From assembly GCA_905369775.1 (NCBI GenBank), contig CAJPJR010000075.1:1-9141 (forward strand): a stretch of 9,141 nt of DNA, written 5' to 3'. The translations under genes and the position numbers were made by a program. Of the stretch, positions 1 to 6,624 are shown piece by piece. Within the stretch, counting starts at the first letter, position 1, and every line of letters begins with the position of its first letter. Under the pieces are notes generated by a model. That model saw only the letters and a list, made by a program, of their open reading frames with translations, did not search any database and was not told where the DNA came from. Source of the stretch: Prevotellaceae bacterium UBA1746 (GTDB taxonomy: Bacteria; Bacteroidota; Bacteroidia; Bacteroidales; Bacteroidaceae).

Positions 1-64
1 CTTTCTTTCTCATTCCTCCCCACTTTTCCATCTCCCTCCCCAATTAACGCACGAACGCGCGCAC

Positions 65-436
65 CCTCGCGCACTACGCGCGTACGCGTACGCCCGCACA
101 TCCCCGCACGTCAGGAGGTTTTCGTTTATAACCTTCACCGCTTCACCACACCTCGTAATCTACTGTGCACCAACGCGTTAGGTGTGAAGGAAAACAAGAA
201 AAAGCCTTCACCAAAAACTCAATCACCTCATAATCAATACTTTAACACAAAAACCCCGATTTCATCCACCGTAAACTTCATCTAATCACCGCGGTGAACC
301 CCACCATCACCACCGTGAACCTAAAAACAAAAAACCTTCACCCCTTACACGCTGTGCCACAACCATTTGCGACATACCGGTGAAGAGGTGAAGGCAAAAA
401 ACGAAAACCTCCTGAGGCGCGCGCGTACGCGCGAGG
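65..436. repeat. Imperfect long inverted-repeat element with CG-alternating ends
   Basis: The left arm at 111-147 and the reverse complement of 379-415 match at 33 of 37 positions, including 17 uninterrupted bases (TCAGGAGGTTTTCGTTT). Weaker similarity continues inward on both arms to about 190 and 335, where each arm ends in GTGAAGG when read inward. Outside the core both sides carry CCTCGCGC followed by alternating purine-pyrimidine C/G runs (75-93 and 417-433); the left side has about 28 extra bases. The AT-rich interior of about 145 bp has no coding frame. This symmetry suggests a non-autonomous mobile or extragenic palindromic element, or a large structured RNA. No target-site duplication could be identified, so the boundaries are approximate. 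Confidence 0.65.
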
Positions 437-438
437 AC

Positions 439-484
439 AAAAAGCCTTGCATTCGGAGCGAAAAGAAGCACCACATGCAAGGCT
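439..484 (-). terminator. Probable intrinsic terminator after pyrH
   Basis: On the minus strand, about 60 nt past the pyrH stop, AGCCTTGCAT pairs perfectly with ATGCAAGGCT over 10 bp, and the second arm runs directly into a five-T tract. The 22-nt loop is longer than in typical terminators, and the T tract is short. A second 9-bp pairing (505-513 with 452-460) interleaves with this hairpin and could compete with it or form a pseudoknot. The position fits the end of the tex-to-pyrH transcription unit. Confidence 0.55.
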
Positions 485-544
485 CCATTGAGTCTCGCGC
501 GCGGCGCTCCGAAAATGGGATCGGCGTCAGGATGACGACGCTTT

Positions 545-1252
545 TCAATCGTGCACGTACGTGCCGATGGGTTCGCCTTCCAGTACACGGCGCAAGTTGC
601 CGAGCACATCCATATTGAAGACATAGATGGGGAAATGATTCTCGCGGCACATGGCGGTCGCCGTGACGTCCATCACTTTCAATCCACGCTGCAACACTTC
701 GTCGTAGGTGATTTCGTCGAATTTCGTAGCCGTGGGATCTTTCTCAGGATCGGCCGTGTAAACCCCGTCGACGCGGGTGCCTTTGAGCATGACATCGGCT
801 TCGATCTCGATGCCGCGTAGCGAAGAACCGGTGTCGGTGGTGAAATAGGGATTGCCCGTTCCGGCACTCATGATGACCACCTCCCCGCGTTCGAGCGCTT
901 CGATGGCCTTCCATTTGGAGTAAAATTCGCCGATAGGTTCCATGCGGATGGCCGTGAGCACGCGGTTGGGCACCCCTTGTGCGCCGAGCGCCGAAGAGAG
1001 CGCAAGGCTGTTGATGACGGTGGCGCACATGCCCATTTGGTCGCCTTTCACGCGATCGAATCCCTTGCCGGCGCCGCTGAGTCCGCGAAAGATGTTGCCA
1101 CCTCCGATGACGATGCCGACCTGCACGCCCATGTCGCGGATTTCGCGAATCTGGGTGGCGTATTCGTTGAGACGTTGGGTGTCGATGCCGTGTCCTTGGG
1201 CACCCATGAGGCTTTCGCCGCTGAGTTTGAGGAGAATGCGTTTGAATTTCAT
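545..1252 (-). CDS. pyrH: UMP kinase (uridylate kinase)
   Basis: The 235-residue product fits the usual bacterial UMP kinase length. This cytoplasmic enzyme of the amino-acid kinase fold phosphorylates UMP to UDP with ATP, feeding pyrimidine nucleotide synthesis. Visible motifs are the N-terminal LLKLSGESLMG (residues 7-17), the glycine-rich GGGNIFRG (50-57), DQMGMCATVIN (71-81), TGNPYFTTD (132-140) and KGTRVDGVYTADPEK (157-171), all family hallmarks. The frame stays open far upstream to 1681, but the extra 143 residues are a shadow of the MATE gene, and the kinase pattern begins exactly at the ATG at 1252. It is the last gene of the minus-strand cluster, 35 nt after the MATE stop. A terminator-like hairpin follows. 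Identification is secure. Confidence 0.97.
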   Translation of the reverse strand: MKFKRILLKLSGESLMGAQGHGIDTQRLNEYATQIREIRDMGVQVGIVIGGGNIFRGLSGAGKGFDRVKGDQMGMCATVINSLALSSALGAQGVPNRVLTAIRMEPIGEFYSKWKAIEALERGEVVIMSAGTGNPYFTTDTGSSLRGIEIEADVMLKGTRVDGVYTADPEKDPTATKFDEITYDEVLQRGLKVMDVTATAMCRENHFPIYVFNMDVLGNLRRVLEGEPIGTYVHD

Positions 1253-1287
1253 ATGATGAATGGATGATTTGTGGCAAAGAGAAGGCC

Positions 1288-2619
1288 TCAGCGGCGAGCG
1301 GTTTGCGCTGTGAGGGCGAAGCTGCGGCGGACAATGCCGGGCAGCTGGAGTCCCTGAACGATGCCGCGCAAGGCGAGGTAAGTGAGGAAGGCGATCCACA
1401 GGGCGTGGTTGCCCAAGGTGGCGGGCAAGAGGGTGTGGACGGTAAAAAATCCCGCGGCCGCGGCCGCCACGCCGATGAGCATGCCCGAAGTGGCGGTGGT
1501 GCCCACAAAAAGACCGTCGAGCAGAAAGCCTGCCATGCTGATCGGCGGAATGGCGACGGCATAGGGCAGGAAGGTTTCGGCAGCTCGGCGCACCGCGACG
1601 TCGTCGGTGAAGAGTGCAATGAGCGCCGTTCCGCCCAAGGCATAGGCCAGTGCAAAAAGGAGAGAGAGCCCCGTGCCCCAAAGGAAGAGGGCGCCGACCA
1701 AGCGACGGAAACGCCCCACGCTGCCCGCCCCGACGAGGTGACCGCCCACCGATTCGCCGGCGTAGGCGAAGCCATCCATGACATAGCTCACGAGGGTGAA
1801 GAATTGGAGCAAGACGGCATTGGCCGAAAGTAAGGTCGGACCGCGCTGACTACCGAAGGCCGTGAAGGAGAACATGACCGTGACGAGGCAGAGCGTGCGG
1901 AGGAAGATGAACACATTGACGGTGAAGAACGATCGCCAGGCCTCGATCGAGCGGAAGGCCGCGGCGAAGCGCAGTTTCACCGCTTGGCCATGGAGCAAAC
2001 GGAGGGCGAAACAGAGTGCCAAGGCGAGTCCCACCCACTGCGAAAGGAGGGTGCCGCCGGCCACTCCGGCCAGTCCGAATCCGCAAACGTGGACAAAAAA
2101 CAGGCTCGACGCGACGTTGAGCAGGTTTTGCACGACGGCGATGAACAGTGGTGTGCGCGCATCTTGCATGCCGAGCAACCAGCCATTGAGCACATAGAGA
2201 CTGAGCATGGCCGGCGCGCCCCAAATGAGCACCCGAAAGTAGGTGGCGGCGTGTGCGACGACGGCCGGCGTTGCCGTCATGAACGAAAGCCCCACGTGCA
2301 GGAGGGGCGTTTGAAAAACGAGGAGGAGGGTGCCGATGGTGCCGGCGATGGCCAACCCCCTCAGGAGCAAAAGCGCCGTTTCGTCGCGGCGTTCGGCTCC
2401 GAAGGCCTGCGCCGTGAGTCCGCCGGTGCCCATGCGGAGGAAATTGAAAAGGGAATAAGTGACAGAAAAGAGGGCACTCGCGATGGCGATGGCCGCAAGA
2501 AAATCGGCCGAACCGAGGTGGCCGGCGATGGCCGTGTCTACCCACCCGAGCAGCGGGACAGTGATGTTGGAAAGAATGGAAGGGACGGCGATGCGCAGGA
2601 TGGCACGATGCTCAGACAT
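1288..2619 (-). CDS. MATE-family (DinF-like) multidrug/solute efflux transporter
   Basis: The 443-residue, strongly hydrophobic protein has about twelve predicted membrane segments, as expected for MATE inner-membrane antiporters that expel cationic compounds using a sodium or proton gradient. The first segment reads VPLLGWVDTAIAGHLGS (about residues 21-37), with an aspartate (D28) of the kind used for cation coupling in the family. FLRMGTGGLTAQAFGAERR (about residue 70 onward) resembles the DinF subgroup. The ATG at 2619 overlaps the birA stop by 8 nt (ATGTCTGA), which implies translational coupling. The frame extends upstream to 3051, but that stretch is a birA shadow. The substrate cannot be told from the sequence. 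There is no sign of an SOS link despite the DinF resemblance. Confidence 0.9.
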   Translation of the reverse strand: MSEHRAILRIAVPSILSNITVPLLGWVDTAIAGHLGSADFLAAIAIASALFSVTYSLFNFLRMGTGGLTAQAFGAERRDETALLLLRGLAIAGTIGTLLLVFQTPLLHVGLSFMTATPAVVAHAATYFRVLIWGAPAMLSLYVLNGWLLGMQDARTPLFIAVVQNLLNVASSLFFVHVCGFGLAGVAGGTLLSQWVGLALALCFALRLLHGQAVKLRFAAAFRSIEAWRSFFTVNVFIFLRTLCLVTVMFSFTAFGSQRGPTLLSANAVLLQFFTLVSYVMDGFAYAGESVGGHLVGAGSVGRFRRLVGALFLWGTGLSLLFALAYALGGTALIALFTDDVAVRRAAETFLPYAVAIPPISMAGFLLDGLFVGTTATSGMLIGVAAAAAGFFTVHTLLPATLGNHALWIAFLTYLALRGIVQGLQLPGIVRRSFALTAQTARR

Positions 2620-3436
2620 GGGCGACGGGAGAAGAAACAGGGGAAGGAGGAACGACGAAGCGCACCTCTTTGAAATAATAGTGACGGAGGGCACCGTCGG
2701 CCGTTTGCAGTGTGATTTCGCCGGAGGGGGCCACGTCGACAATGTGGGCCGAGAAGCGTCGGCCACTCGCCACATCGACGTAATCATAGGCCGCCTCGCG
2801 ATGATAGAGCCGCCGCAGGTATTCGCCGTGCAGCGCTCTACGCCGAGCAAGTCGGCTTTCGGGGTCAGGCTGCGTGATGCCCCGCAAGAGCAGGTCGAAG
2901 CGGCGGACGAAATCACACAGCACCTGCTCGCGGTCGACGGAGCGCCCGATGATTTGCCGGAGCGAAACGGGATTCGGCGCGTCGCCCTCGAAACGTTTTT
3001 GATTGAGATTGAGACCGATACCGACGAGGGTATCGGCGATTTGCGCCCCATGGAGGGTGTGGGTCAGGAGCATGCCGCAAATTTTGCGATCGCGGTGATA
3101 GACGTCGTTGGGCCACTTCACGCTGATGCCTTCGGTGTAAGCATCGAGTGTGTGCGCCACGGCCAGACAGGCGATTTCGGAAAGCAGAAACTGCTCGGCG
3201 GCCGCGACCTGCCGGGGGCGGAAAGCGAAACTGAAGGTGAGGTTCTCGGCACGCGCACTTTCCCACACGGTGTTCACTTGTCCGTGGCCGCGGGTCTGGA
3301 AATCGGCCGTGACGAGCTGCACTTCTCCGTCGGCGAGCCGATCGGTGTGCAGGAGTTGCATGGTGGAAGTCACCTCATCGAAGTGGCGCCGATGCCAATG
3401 GGCAGGAAGTTCAGAAGAAGCGGTGGTCGGGTTCAT
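2612..3436 (-). CDS. birA: Biotin--[acetyl-CoA-carboxylase] ligase
   Basis: This 274-residue cytoplasmic enzyme activates biotin to biotinyl-AMP and attaches it to the carrier lysine of biotin-dependent carboxylases. Visible motifs are DEVTSTMQLL (about residues 20-29), the biotinyl-AMP loop region QTRGHGQVNTVWES (47-60), and the catalytic KWPND (107-111) followed by KICGMLL (118-124) and VGIGLNLNQ. There is no N-terminal helix-turn-helix, so it is the single-function ligase without the repressor domain of E. coli BirA. The loop reads GHGQ where many homologues have GRGR/GRGQ. I chose the ATG at 3436 because homology starts soon after it; an in-frame ATG at 3451 is possible. The 5' end overlaps yraN by 26 nt and the 3' end overlaps the MATE gene by 8 nt. 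Confidence 0.93.
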   Translation of the reverse strand: MNPTTASSELPAHWHRRHFDEVTSTMQLLHTDRLADGEVQLVTADFQTRGHGQVNTVWESARAENLTFSFAFRPRQVAAAEQFLLSEIACLAVAHTLDAYTEGISVKWPNDVYHRDRKICGMLLTHTLHGAQIADTLVGIGLNLNQKRFEGDAPNPVSLRQIIGRSVDREQVLCDFVRRFDLLLRGITQPDPESRLARRRALHGEYLRRLYHREAAYDYVDVASGRRFSAHIVDVAPSGEITLQTADGALRHYYFKEVRFVVPPSPVSSPVAHV

Positions 3437-3821
3437 GGTCGGTGGGGGCATTGCGCGGCGGACAGAGGGAGAAAGCGTCGATGTAATGACGAATGCAGAA
3501 GGGCGGCTCGCTGCCGACGAGGGTAATGATGTCGAACCGAAAGGGGATGTTGCCCAATCGGCGGCGACGGATGTAAGCGATGGCGGCCAGGGAGAGGCTC
3601 TCCTGCTTGTAGCGGTCGACCGCGGCAGCGGGGTCTTCCCAACGGTCGTCACTGCGGGTTTTGACCTCCACGAAGACGAGTTCGCCCCAATCGTCGGCAA
3701 TGATGTCGACTTCCAAGGGGTGGCAACGCCAGTTGCGCTCCACGATGTGGTAGTCGCGTTCGATGAGATATTGACAGGCGGCGTTTTCGCCGGCCCGCCC
3801 CAGTTCGTTGTGAAGAGCCAT
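3411..3821 (-). CDS. yraN: UPF0102 (YraN) family nuclease-fold protein
   Basis: This 136-residue small protein has the YraN pattern: HNELGRAGENAACQYL (about residues 4-19), then ERNWR, then EVDIIADDWGELVFVEVKTR (about 37-56). In the family the E-x-D and E-V-K residues correspond to a PD-(D/E)XK endonuclease-like active site resembling Holliday-junction resolvases, but a physiological role is not firmly established. The ATG at 3821 gives MALHNELG, the usual family N-terminus. Another ATG four codons upstream (3833) is equally open. The C-terminal tail rich in P, D and H (about the last 15 residues) lies in the overlap with birA and is probably dispensable. The gap to tadA is 37 nt. Confidence 0.92.
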   Translation of the reverse strand: MALHNELGRAGENAACQYLIERDYHIVERNWRCHPLEVDIIADDWGELVFVEVKTRSDDRWEDPAAAVDRYKQESLSLAAIAYIRRRRLGNIPFRFDIITLVGSEPPFCIRHYIDAFSLCPPRNAPTDHEPDHRFF

Positions 3822-3858
3822 GGTCAGGTGCATCAGTGGCGATGGAGCGAGAGCGGCT

Positions 3859-4290
3859 TCATCTTCTGCGTTTGAAAAACTCGCTCATCAGCGCTCCGCA
3901 TTCGTCGGCGAGCACGCCCGCGGTGACTTGCGTTTTGGGGTGCAAAGCCTGCGGGGCGAAGACGCTGAATCCGCGTTTGGGATCGGCGGCTCCGTAGACC
4001 ACGCGCGCAATTTGCGACCAGCCGAGTGCGCCGGCACACATCACGCAGGGTTCGACCGTGACGTAGAGCGTGCACTCGTTGAGATACTTCCCTCCCAGGT
4101 GTCCGGCCGCCGCGGTCACGGCCTGCATCTCGGCGTGTGCGGTGACGTCGTTGAGCGTTTCGGTGAGGTTGTGTCCACGGGCGATGATGGAGTCTCTGCA
4201 CACCACCACGGCGCCCACCGGCACTTCGCCTCGTTGGGCCGCGGCGCGGGCCTCATCGAGGGCGCGCCGCATGTAGTGTTCGTCGGTCAT
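3859..4290 (-). CDS. tadA: tRNA-specific adenosine deaminase
   Basis: The 143-residue zinc-dependent cytidine/deoxycytidylate-deaminase-fold enzyme converts adenosine 34 to inosine in the wobble position of tRNA-Arg(ACG). The catalytic HAE motif (H52, E54) and the zinc-binding PCVMC (C82, C85) are intact, preceded by GEVPVGAVVV (21-30). The motif spacing and length fit TadA better than guanine or cytosine deaminases of the same superfamily, and the context beside tRNA and translation genes agrees. I chose the ATG at 4290 (MTDEHYMRRAL). A TTG two codons earlier (4296) would add only two residues. The gene lies 39 nt after tex and 37 nt before yraN. Confidence 0.93.
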   Translation of the reverse strand: MTDEHYMRRALDEARAAAQRGEVPVGAVVVCRDSIIARGHNLTETLNDVTAHAEMQAVTAAAGHLGGKYLNECTLYVTVEPCVMCAGALGWSQIARVVYGAADPKRGFSVFAPQALHPKTQVTAGVLADECGALMSEFFKRRR

Positions 4291-4329
4291 AGGCAACTAT
4301 ATAATACGGGTCGTCGGGACATGGGTTGT

Positions 4330-6459
4330 TCATTCCACGTTTTTCATGGAGAGTGCGATGCGTCCGCGGGCTTCGTCGATTTCGAGCACCCGCACGCGCA
4401 CTTGTTGTTGCACCCGCACCACCTCATTGGGATCGCGCACGAAGCGGTCGGCCAGTTGCGAGACGTGTACCAAACCTTTGACCTTGATGCCAAGGTCGAC
4501 AAAGGCGCCGAAGTTGGTGACGTTGGTGACCACGCCGGGCAGGATCATGCCGATTTGCAGATCGTCGATGGAATGGATGCTTTCTTCGAAGGAGAAGACC
4601 TCGGCTTTGCCGCGCGGGTCGCGTCCGGGTTTGTCGAGTTCGGCCAAGATGTCGGTGAGGGTGGGCAGTCCGACCTCTGCCGTGCAGTAGCGTTTGAGGT
4701 CCAGGCGTCGGCGCGCTTCGGGGTCGGCAATGAGTGCCGGCACGTCCATGCCGGCATCGGCGGCCATGCGCTGCACGATGTCGTAGCGCTCGGGGTGCAC
4801 GGCGGTGTTGTCGAGCGGATCGCGCCCGTCGACGATGCGCAGGAAGCCCGCGCACTGTTCGAAAGCCTTTGCGCCGAGCCGCGGCACCTTGAGCAAGTCG
4901 CGGCGGGAGCCGAAGGGGCCGTGCGCAGTGCGATATTCCACGATTTTTTTGGCCAGCGCCGCGCCGAGTCCACTCACATAGGTGAGCAAGTGGGCCGAAG
5001 CGGTGTTGAGATTCACGCCCACGGCATTCACACAACTCTCGACAGTCTGATCCAGCGAGCGTTTGAGTGCGCCGGCATCGACGTCGTGCTGATATTGTCC
5101 CACGCCGATGGCCTTGGGATCGATTTTCACCAATTCGGCCAAGGGGTCGGCGAGTCGGCGTCCGATGGAAACGGCTCCGCGAACGGTGACATCGTAGTCG
5201 GGAAATTCCTCACGCGCCGTGGCCGAGGCCGAATAGACCGAGGCGCCGTCCTCGCTCACGAGGAAGATTTCCACGCCCTCGACGTGCAAGGCGCGCACCA
5301 ATTCTTCGGTTTCGCGTCCCGCGGTGCCGTTGCCGATGGCCACGGCCTCGACGGCGTAGTCTTTGAGCAGGCGGCGCAAAGCCTGTTCGGCGCGCACGGT
5401 TTCGTTTTTCGGCGGGTGGGGATAAATGGTTTCGTTGTGGAGCAAGGCGCCCTGCGCATCAAGACACACCACTTTGCACCCTGTGCGGAAACCGGGGTCG
5501 ATGCCCATGATGCGACGCTGCCCGAGGGGCGGTGCGAGGAGCAATTGCTTGAGATTGGTGGCGAAAACGCGAATGGCCTCTTCGTCGGCCTGCTCCTTGC
5601 TTGTGGCCGCAAACTCAGTTTCGATGCTCGGGCGGAGCAGCCGCTTGTAAGCGTCGGTAGCCGCCAGTTCGAGTTGTTCGGCCGCGCGCGTGCCGGGCTT
5701 GACATAGCGGCGCGCCACTTGCTCGGTGGCGCGATCGTCGTCGGCGGGGGTGATGGTGACACGCAACACGCCCTCGCTTTCGCCTCGCCGCATGGCCAGC
5801 AGACGGTGGGAAGTGCAGCGCTTGAGGGGTTCGCTCCAATCGAAGTAGTCGCGGTATTTGGCGGCCTCGGGGGTGTCGGCTTTTCCCTTCACGGCCTTTG
5901 AGGTGATCACCGCCTCGCGCGTATAAATATGGCGTAGGGTTTGACGTGACTGCTCGTCTTCGCTGATTTGTTCGGCGATGATGTCGCGTGCTCCCTGCAA
6001 AGCCGCCTCCGGCGTGTCGACCTCGTCGTTGAGGAAGCTTTCGGCTGCGAGTTCGGGGTCGTCTTGGGGTCGCAAGAGCAGGCGCTGTGCGAGCGGTTCG
6101 AGTCCTTTTTCGCGCGCCATCTGCGCTCGGGTGCGGCGTTTGGGCTTGAAAGGCAGGTAGATGTCTTCGACTTCCGTGGGATCCCAACTCTCGTCAATGC
6201 GCTTGCGCAATTCGTCGGTGAGTGCACCCTGTGCCTCGATCGTTTCGATGACGAAGGCTTTTCGATGTTGCAGTTCGTCGAGCTGCCGGTGCTGTTCGGC
6301 CACGGCGGCCACGGCCACTTCGTCCATTCCGCCGGTGGCTTCTTTGCGATAGCGGGAGATGAAGGGAATAGTGGCTCCTTCGTCGAGGAGAGCAATGGTT
6401 TGTTCTACTTGTTTTTCGCGGAGGTTCAACCGCCGAGCGATGAGTTGAATGGGCGTCAT
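4330..6459 (-). CDS. tex: Tex family S1 RNA-binding transcription accessory protein
   Basis: The 709-residue product has the complete Tex architecture. The N-terminal helical region carries IPFISRYRKEATGG (about 31-44) and EDIYLPFKPKRRT (about 100). A YqgF/RNase H-like domain starts near 319 with GIDPGFRTGCKVV. A helix-hairpin-helix segment lies near 480-545 (VNLNTASAHLLTYVSGLG). The C-terminal S1 RNA-binding domain spans about 636-705 (GVVTNVTNFGAFVDLGIKVKGLVHVSQL). Tex proteins bind nucleic acid and are linked to transcription and ribosome-related processes; the exact role here is unknown. The ATG at 6459 (MTPIQLIARRLN) sits about 20 nt after the likely transcript start; an ATG at 6468 adds three residues. 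It is the first gene of the six-gene minus-strand cluster and has its own promoter. Confidence 0.95.
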   Translation of the reverse strand: MTPIQLIARRLNLREKQVEQTIALLDEGATIPFISRYRKEATGGMDEVAVAAVAEQHRQLDELQHRKAFVIETIEAQGALTDELRKRIDESWDPTEVEDIYLPFKPKRRTRAQMAREKGLEPLAQRLLLRPQDDPELAAESFLNDEVDTPEAALQGARDIIAEQISEDEQSRQTLRHIYTREAVITSKAVKGKADTPEAAKYRDYFDWSEPLKRCTSHRLLAMRRGESEGVLRVTITPADDDRATEQVARRYVKPGTRAAEQLELAATDAYKRLLRPSIETEFAATSKEQADEEAIRVFATNLKQLLLAPPLGQRRIMGIDPGFRTGCKVVCLDAQGALLHNETIYPHPPKNETVRAEQALRRLLKDYAVEAVAIGNGTAGRETEELVRALHVEGVEIFLVSEDGASVYSASATAREEFPDYDVTVRGAVSIGRRLADPLAELVKIDPKAIGVGQYQHDVDAGALKRSLDQTVESCVNAVGVNLNTASAHLLTYVSGLGAALAKKIVEYRTAHGPFGSRRDLLKVPRLGAKAFEQCAGFLRIVDGRDPLDNTAVHPERYDIVQRMAADAGMDVPALIADPEARRRLDLKRYCTAEVGLPTLTDILAELDKPGRDPRGKAEVFSFEESIHSIDDLQIGMILPGVVTNVTNFGAFVDLGIKVKGLVHVSQLADRFVRDPNEVVRVQQQVRVRVLEIDEARGRIALSMKNVE

Positions 6460-6486
6460 GGGGCGCATTTTTGGGGTTACACGACG

Positions 6487-6517
6487 TAAAAGTACAACTT
6501 TCGCCGCGCTTCTGCAA
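6487..6517 (-). promoter_or_regulatory. Probable promoter of tex and the downstream gene cluster
   Basis: On the minus strand TACTTTTA (6487-6494) matches the Bacteroidota -7 consensus TAnnTTTG at all but the final base. It is preceded, after a 20-bp spacer, by TTG (6515-6517), the core of the -33 element. The predicted transcript would start roughly 15-25 nt before the tex start codon, giving a short leader. It lies immediately downstream of the efp terminator, which fits a separately started transcription unit. Confidence 0.5.
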
Positions 6518-6555
6518 GCGGGGGTTGCGAAATTTTCACTTGGTGGGTCTTTCTC

Positions 6556-6591
6556 AAAAAAAATCTCGGCATGCCTTTCGAGCATGCCGAG
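6556..6591 (-). terminator. Intrinsic terminator of efp
   Basis: On the minus strand, about 35 nt past the efp stop, CTCGGCATGC and GCATGCCGAG form a perfect 10-bp GC-rich stem with a 7-nt loop. One base later comes a run of eight Ts. This is a textbook rho-independent terminator. It ends efp before the tex promoter, so efp and tex are likely transcribed separately. Confidence 0.9.
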
Positions 6592-6624
6592 CGTAGATGT
6601 TTTCTGCAGTGGATGGTCTGCGGT

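Larger units (their letters stand above)
1..544. other. Intergenic region downstream of pyrH
   Basis: No credible coding sequence is seen here. The short open frames on both strands lack any recognisable protein pattern and run through repeats. Bases 1-41 are almost all pyrimidines on the plus strand, with only three purines. Bases 65-436 form an inverted-repeat element and bases 439-484 a terminator-like hairpin for pyrH. A small hairpin, CGTCA-GGA-TGACG, lies at 525-537 just after the pyrH stop. The AT-rich interior of the repeat (about 190-335) differs strongly in composition from the GC-rich genes alongside. The left end of the window may cut through whatever lies further downstream. Confidence 0.75.

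Noticed and set aside
132..394. CRISPR array suggested by repeated CTTCACC motifs
   Set aside because: The repeats are only 7-8 bp, irregularly spaced and in both orientations, with no spacers of constant length and no cas genes.
307..650. Small open frames in the region downstream of pyrH on both strands
   Set aside because: They run through the inverted repeat, the terminator and the pyrH 3' end, and none has a plausible start context or protein pattern.
545..1681. Longer pyrH with a 143-residue N-terminal extension
   Set aside because: The extension is an out-of-frame reading of the MATE gene, rich in R, H and P; kinase homology starts at the ATG at 1252.
2459..3526. 355-codon plus-strand open frame opposite birA and the MATE 5' end
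   Set aside because: It shadows two well-supported genes and shows no motif.
4291..4296. TTG start codon two codons upstream of tadA
   Set aside because: The ATG at 4290 is a better start and gives the usual N-terminus.
4291..4310. TATAGTTG as a possible -7 element for tadA
   Set aside because: It has a mismatch and lies only a few bases before the ATG, leaving no leader; tadA is better explained as part of the tex transcript.
3820..5901. 693-codon plus-strand open frame opposite tex
   Set aside because: It lies antisense to the full Tex domain architecture, and its composition (rich in H, G, V, F, with no recognisable domain) is typical of the antisense frame of a GC-rich gene.
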